Shown here: positions 4,719 to 5,880 of the stretch, one piece after another | Numbering within the stretch: position 1 is the first letter of the stretch | How the letters are laid out: every line of letters starts with the position of its first letter | Program-made: the position numbers and the translations under genes | Assembly (NCBI GenBank): GCA_021775195.1 | Contig: JAJFIG010000487.1 | Location: 1-5,880, forward strand | DNA length: 5,880 nucleotides | DNA from: Rhodospirillales bacterium | GTDB taxonomy: Bacteria > Pseudomonadota > Alphaproteobacteria > Rhodospirillales > 2-02-FULL-58-16 | Direction of reading: 5' to 3' | Notes under the pieces: model-generated | Seen by the model: the letters and a program-made list of their open reading frames with translations, nothing else | Told to the model about the DNA's origin: nothing | The model's database searches: none

Positions 4719-5880
4719 CCAGCCTGTTCGAATCCCAGGCGCCGCGGCCCCTGGCTGACCGCTTGCGCCCGCACACACTGGCGGAGGTCGTGGGTCAGGA
4801 TCATTTGCTTGGCGCCGATAGTCCCATCGGCCGCATGATCGGTTCGGGCAGCCTTTCGTCGGTCATCCTTTGGGGGCCACCGGGTTGTGGTAAGACGACA
4901 ATTGCGCGCCTTCTTGCCGATCACGCCGATCTTCATTTCGACCCACTGTCGGCGGTCTTTTCCGGTGTCGCCGATTTACGCAAAGTGTTCGACGCGGCGC
5001 GCGGACGCCGCCAGGACGGCCGTGGCACGCTTCTGTTCGTCGACGAGATCCACCGCTTCAACCGGGCCCAGCAGGATGCCTTCCTTCCCGTGGTCGAGGA
5101 CGGTACCGTCACCCTCGTCGGCGCCACTACCGAGAACCCGTCCTTCGAGCTCAACGGTGCCCTCCTGTCCCGCTGCCAGGTGCTGGTACTGCGCCGTCTT
5201 GACGACGGTGCCCTGGAGGAGTTGCTGCGCCGCGCCGAGGAGGAGATCGGCAAGTCCTTGCCCGCCGACACCGACGCCCGCGCCGCCCTGCGTGCCATGG
5301 CCGACGGCGACGGCCGTTACGTCCTCAACATGGCGGAGGCTCTGGCAGCCCTGCCGGCGGAGACGTCGCCCCTGGACGCCGGTGCCCTCGCCGATGTCGT
5401 CCAGCGCCGGCTGCCCCTTTACGACAAGCACGAGGACAGCCACTTCAATCTGATCAGCGCCCTCCACAAGAGCCTTCGCGGCTCCGATACCGACGCCGCC
5501 CTTTACTGGTTTGCGCGTATGATGGCGGGAGGGGAGGATCCCCACTATGTCGCCCGTCGCTTGGTGCGTTTTGCCGTCGAGGACATCGGCCTCGCCGAAC
5601 CCGGAGCACTCACCCAGGCCATCGCCTCCTGGCAGGCTTACGAGCGCCTGGGGTCGCCCGAGGGCGAGCTCGCCCTGGTCCAGTGCATCATCTATCTCGG
5701 CACGGCGCCCAAATCCAACGCCACCTACAAGGCCGAGAAGGCAGCGGCGCGGGCGGCCCGCGAGACCGGTTCCCTCGATCCACCCAAGCATATCCTCAAC
5801 GCCCCGACCAGCCTGATGAAGGATCTGGGTTATGGCGACGGTTACGTCTACGACCACGACACCGATGAAGGGTTCTCGGG
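4715..5880 (+). CDS. rarA: Replication-associated recombination protein RarA/MgsA, AAA+ ATPase (3'-truncated by window edge)
   Basis: RarA is a cytoplasmic AAA+ ATPase of the clamp-loader/RuvB-related group (homologue of yeast Mgs1 and human WRNIP1) that acts at stalled replication forks and single-strand DNA ends. The start is GTG 4715, whose GTGA overlaps the protease TGA by 4 nt. No clear Shine-Dalgarno precedes it, so translational coupling is likely. The N-terminus M-T-S-L-F followed by P-L-A-D-R-L-R-P fits the family. Walker A is G-P-P-G-C-G-K-T at 54-61, Walker B F-V-D-E-I-H-R-F-N with Asp110-Glu111, sensor 1 G-A-T-T-E-N-P-S-F with Asn141, and the arginine-finger segment L-S-R-C has Arg153. 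The C-terminal tetramerisation part includes V-E-D-I-G-L-A, A-P-K-S-N-A and N-A-P-T. The frame stays open to the window end: 388 codons are visible, and about 45-60 are probably missing compared with the 447-residue E. coli protein. Confidence 0.96.
   Translation, partial: MTSLFESQAPRPLADRLRPHTLAEVVGQDHLLGADSPIGRMIGSGSLSSVILWGPPGCGKTTIARLLADHADLHFDPLSAVFSGVADLRKVFDAARGRRQDGRGTLLFVDEIHRFNRAQQDAFLPVVEDGTVTLVGATTENPSFELNGALLSRCQVLVLRRLDDGALEELLRRAEEEIGKSLPADTDARAALRAMADGDGRYVLNMAEALAALPAETSPLDAGALADVVQRRLPLYDKHEDSHFNLISALHKSLRGSDTDAALYWFARMMAGGEDPHYVARRLVRFAVEDIGLAEPGALTQAIASWQAYERLGSPEGELALVQCIIYLGTAPKSNATYKAEKAAARAARETGSLDPPKHILNAPTSLMKDLGYGDGYVYDHDTDEGFS

Noticed and set aside
3030..4778. Very long (582-codon) open frame on the minus strand across the end of rplQ, the terminator, the protease and the start of rarA.
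   Set aside because: It lies opposite clearly recognisable genes, crosses the terminator, has no recognisable domain and is of low complexity (Asp/Gly/Ala-rich). Strong C/G third positions on the + strand remove stop codons from this antisense frame.
4976..5857. 293-codon minus-strand open frame opposite rarA.
   Set aside because: Same cause: it is antisense to a conserved AAA+ gene with full motifs, and has no family resemblance or ribosome binding site context of its own.

Overview
The window is a stretch of alphaproteobacterial core chromosome, most likely from a Rhodospirillales-like lineage. All genes are on the + strand. In order they are a 5'-truncated adk (zinc-finger type adenylate kinase), rpsM (S13), rpsK (S11), rpoA (RNA polymerase alpha), rplQ (L17), a DegP/HtrA-family periplasmic protease, and a 3'-truncated rarA (AAA+ replication/recombination ATPase). 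The alphaproteobacterial assignment rests on three points: rpoA directly follows rpsK with no rpsD between them, RpoA begins M-I-Q-K-N-W-Q-E-L, and the protease and rarA follow rplQ. That gene order is from memory of the group, not from a search.

Layout: 1-635 is the end of the upstream secY-adk part of the ribosomal protein superoperon. Bases 636-739 hold a near-consensus sigma-70 promoter (TTGACT, 16 nt, TATAAT) and a short leader for rpsM, which starts at a UUG codon behind a strong AAGGAG. rpsM, rpsK, rpoA and rplQ form the 'alpha operon', encoding two 30S head/platform proteins, the polymerase alpha subunit and one 50S protein. It contains two structured intercistronic spacers, before rpoA and before rplQ. 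A clear intrinsic terminator at 3184-3208 closes it.

The second unit begins after the terminator. It has a probable extended -10 promoter, a compact inverted repeat near the predicted transcript start, then an exported two-PDZ serine protease with an intact catalytic triad. rarA follows, overlapping it by 4 nt (GTGA), so the two are probably translated in a coupled way although one product is periplasmic and the other cytoplasmic. rarA runs off the window after about 388 codons.

I found no mobile element, CRISPR array, tRNA/rRNA, pseudogene or unknown gene, and no case for a previously undescribed system. The points worth a second look are regulatory: the stem-loops in the rpsK-rpoA spacer, the hairpin just before the rplQ ribosome binding site, the UUG start of rpsM, and the inverted repeat in front of the protease gene. 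The very long antisense reading frames opposite the protease and rarA look like products of strong G/C third-position bias, not genes.
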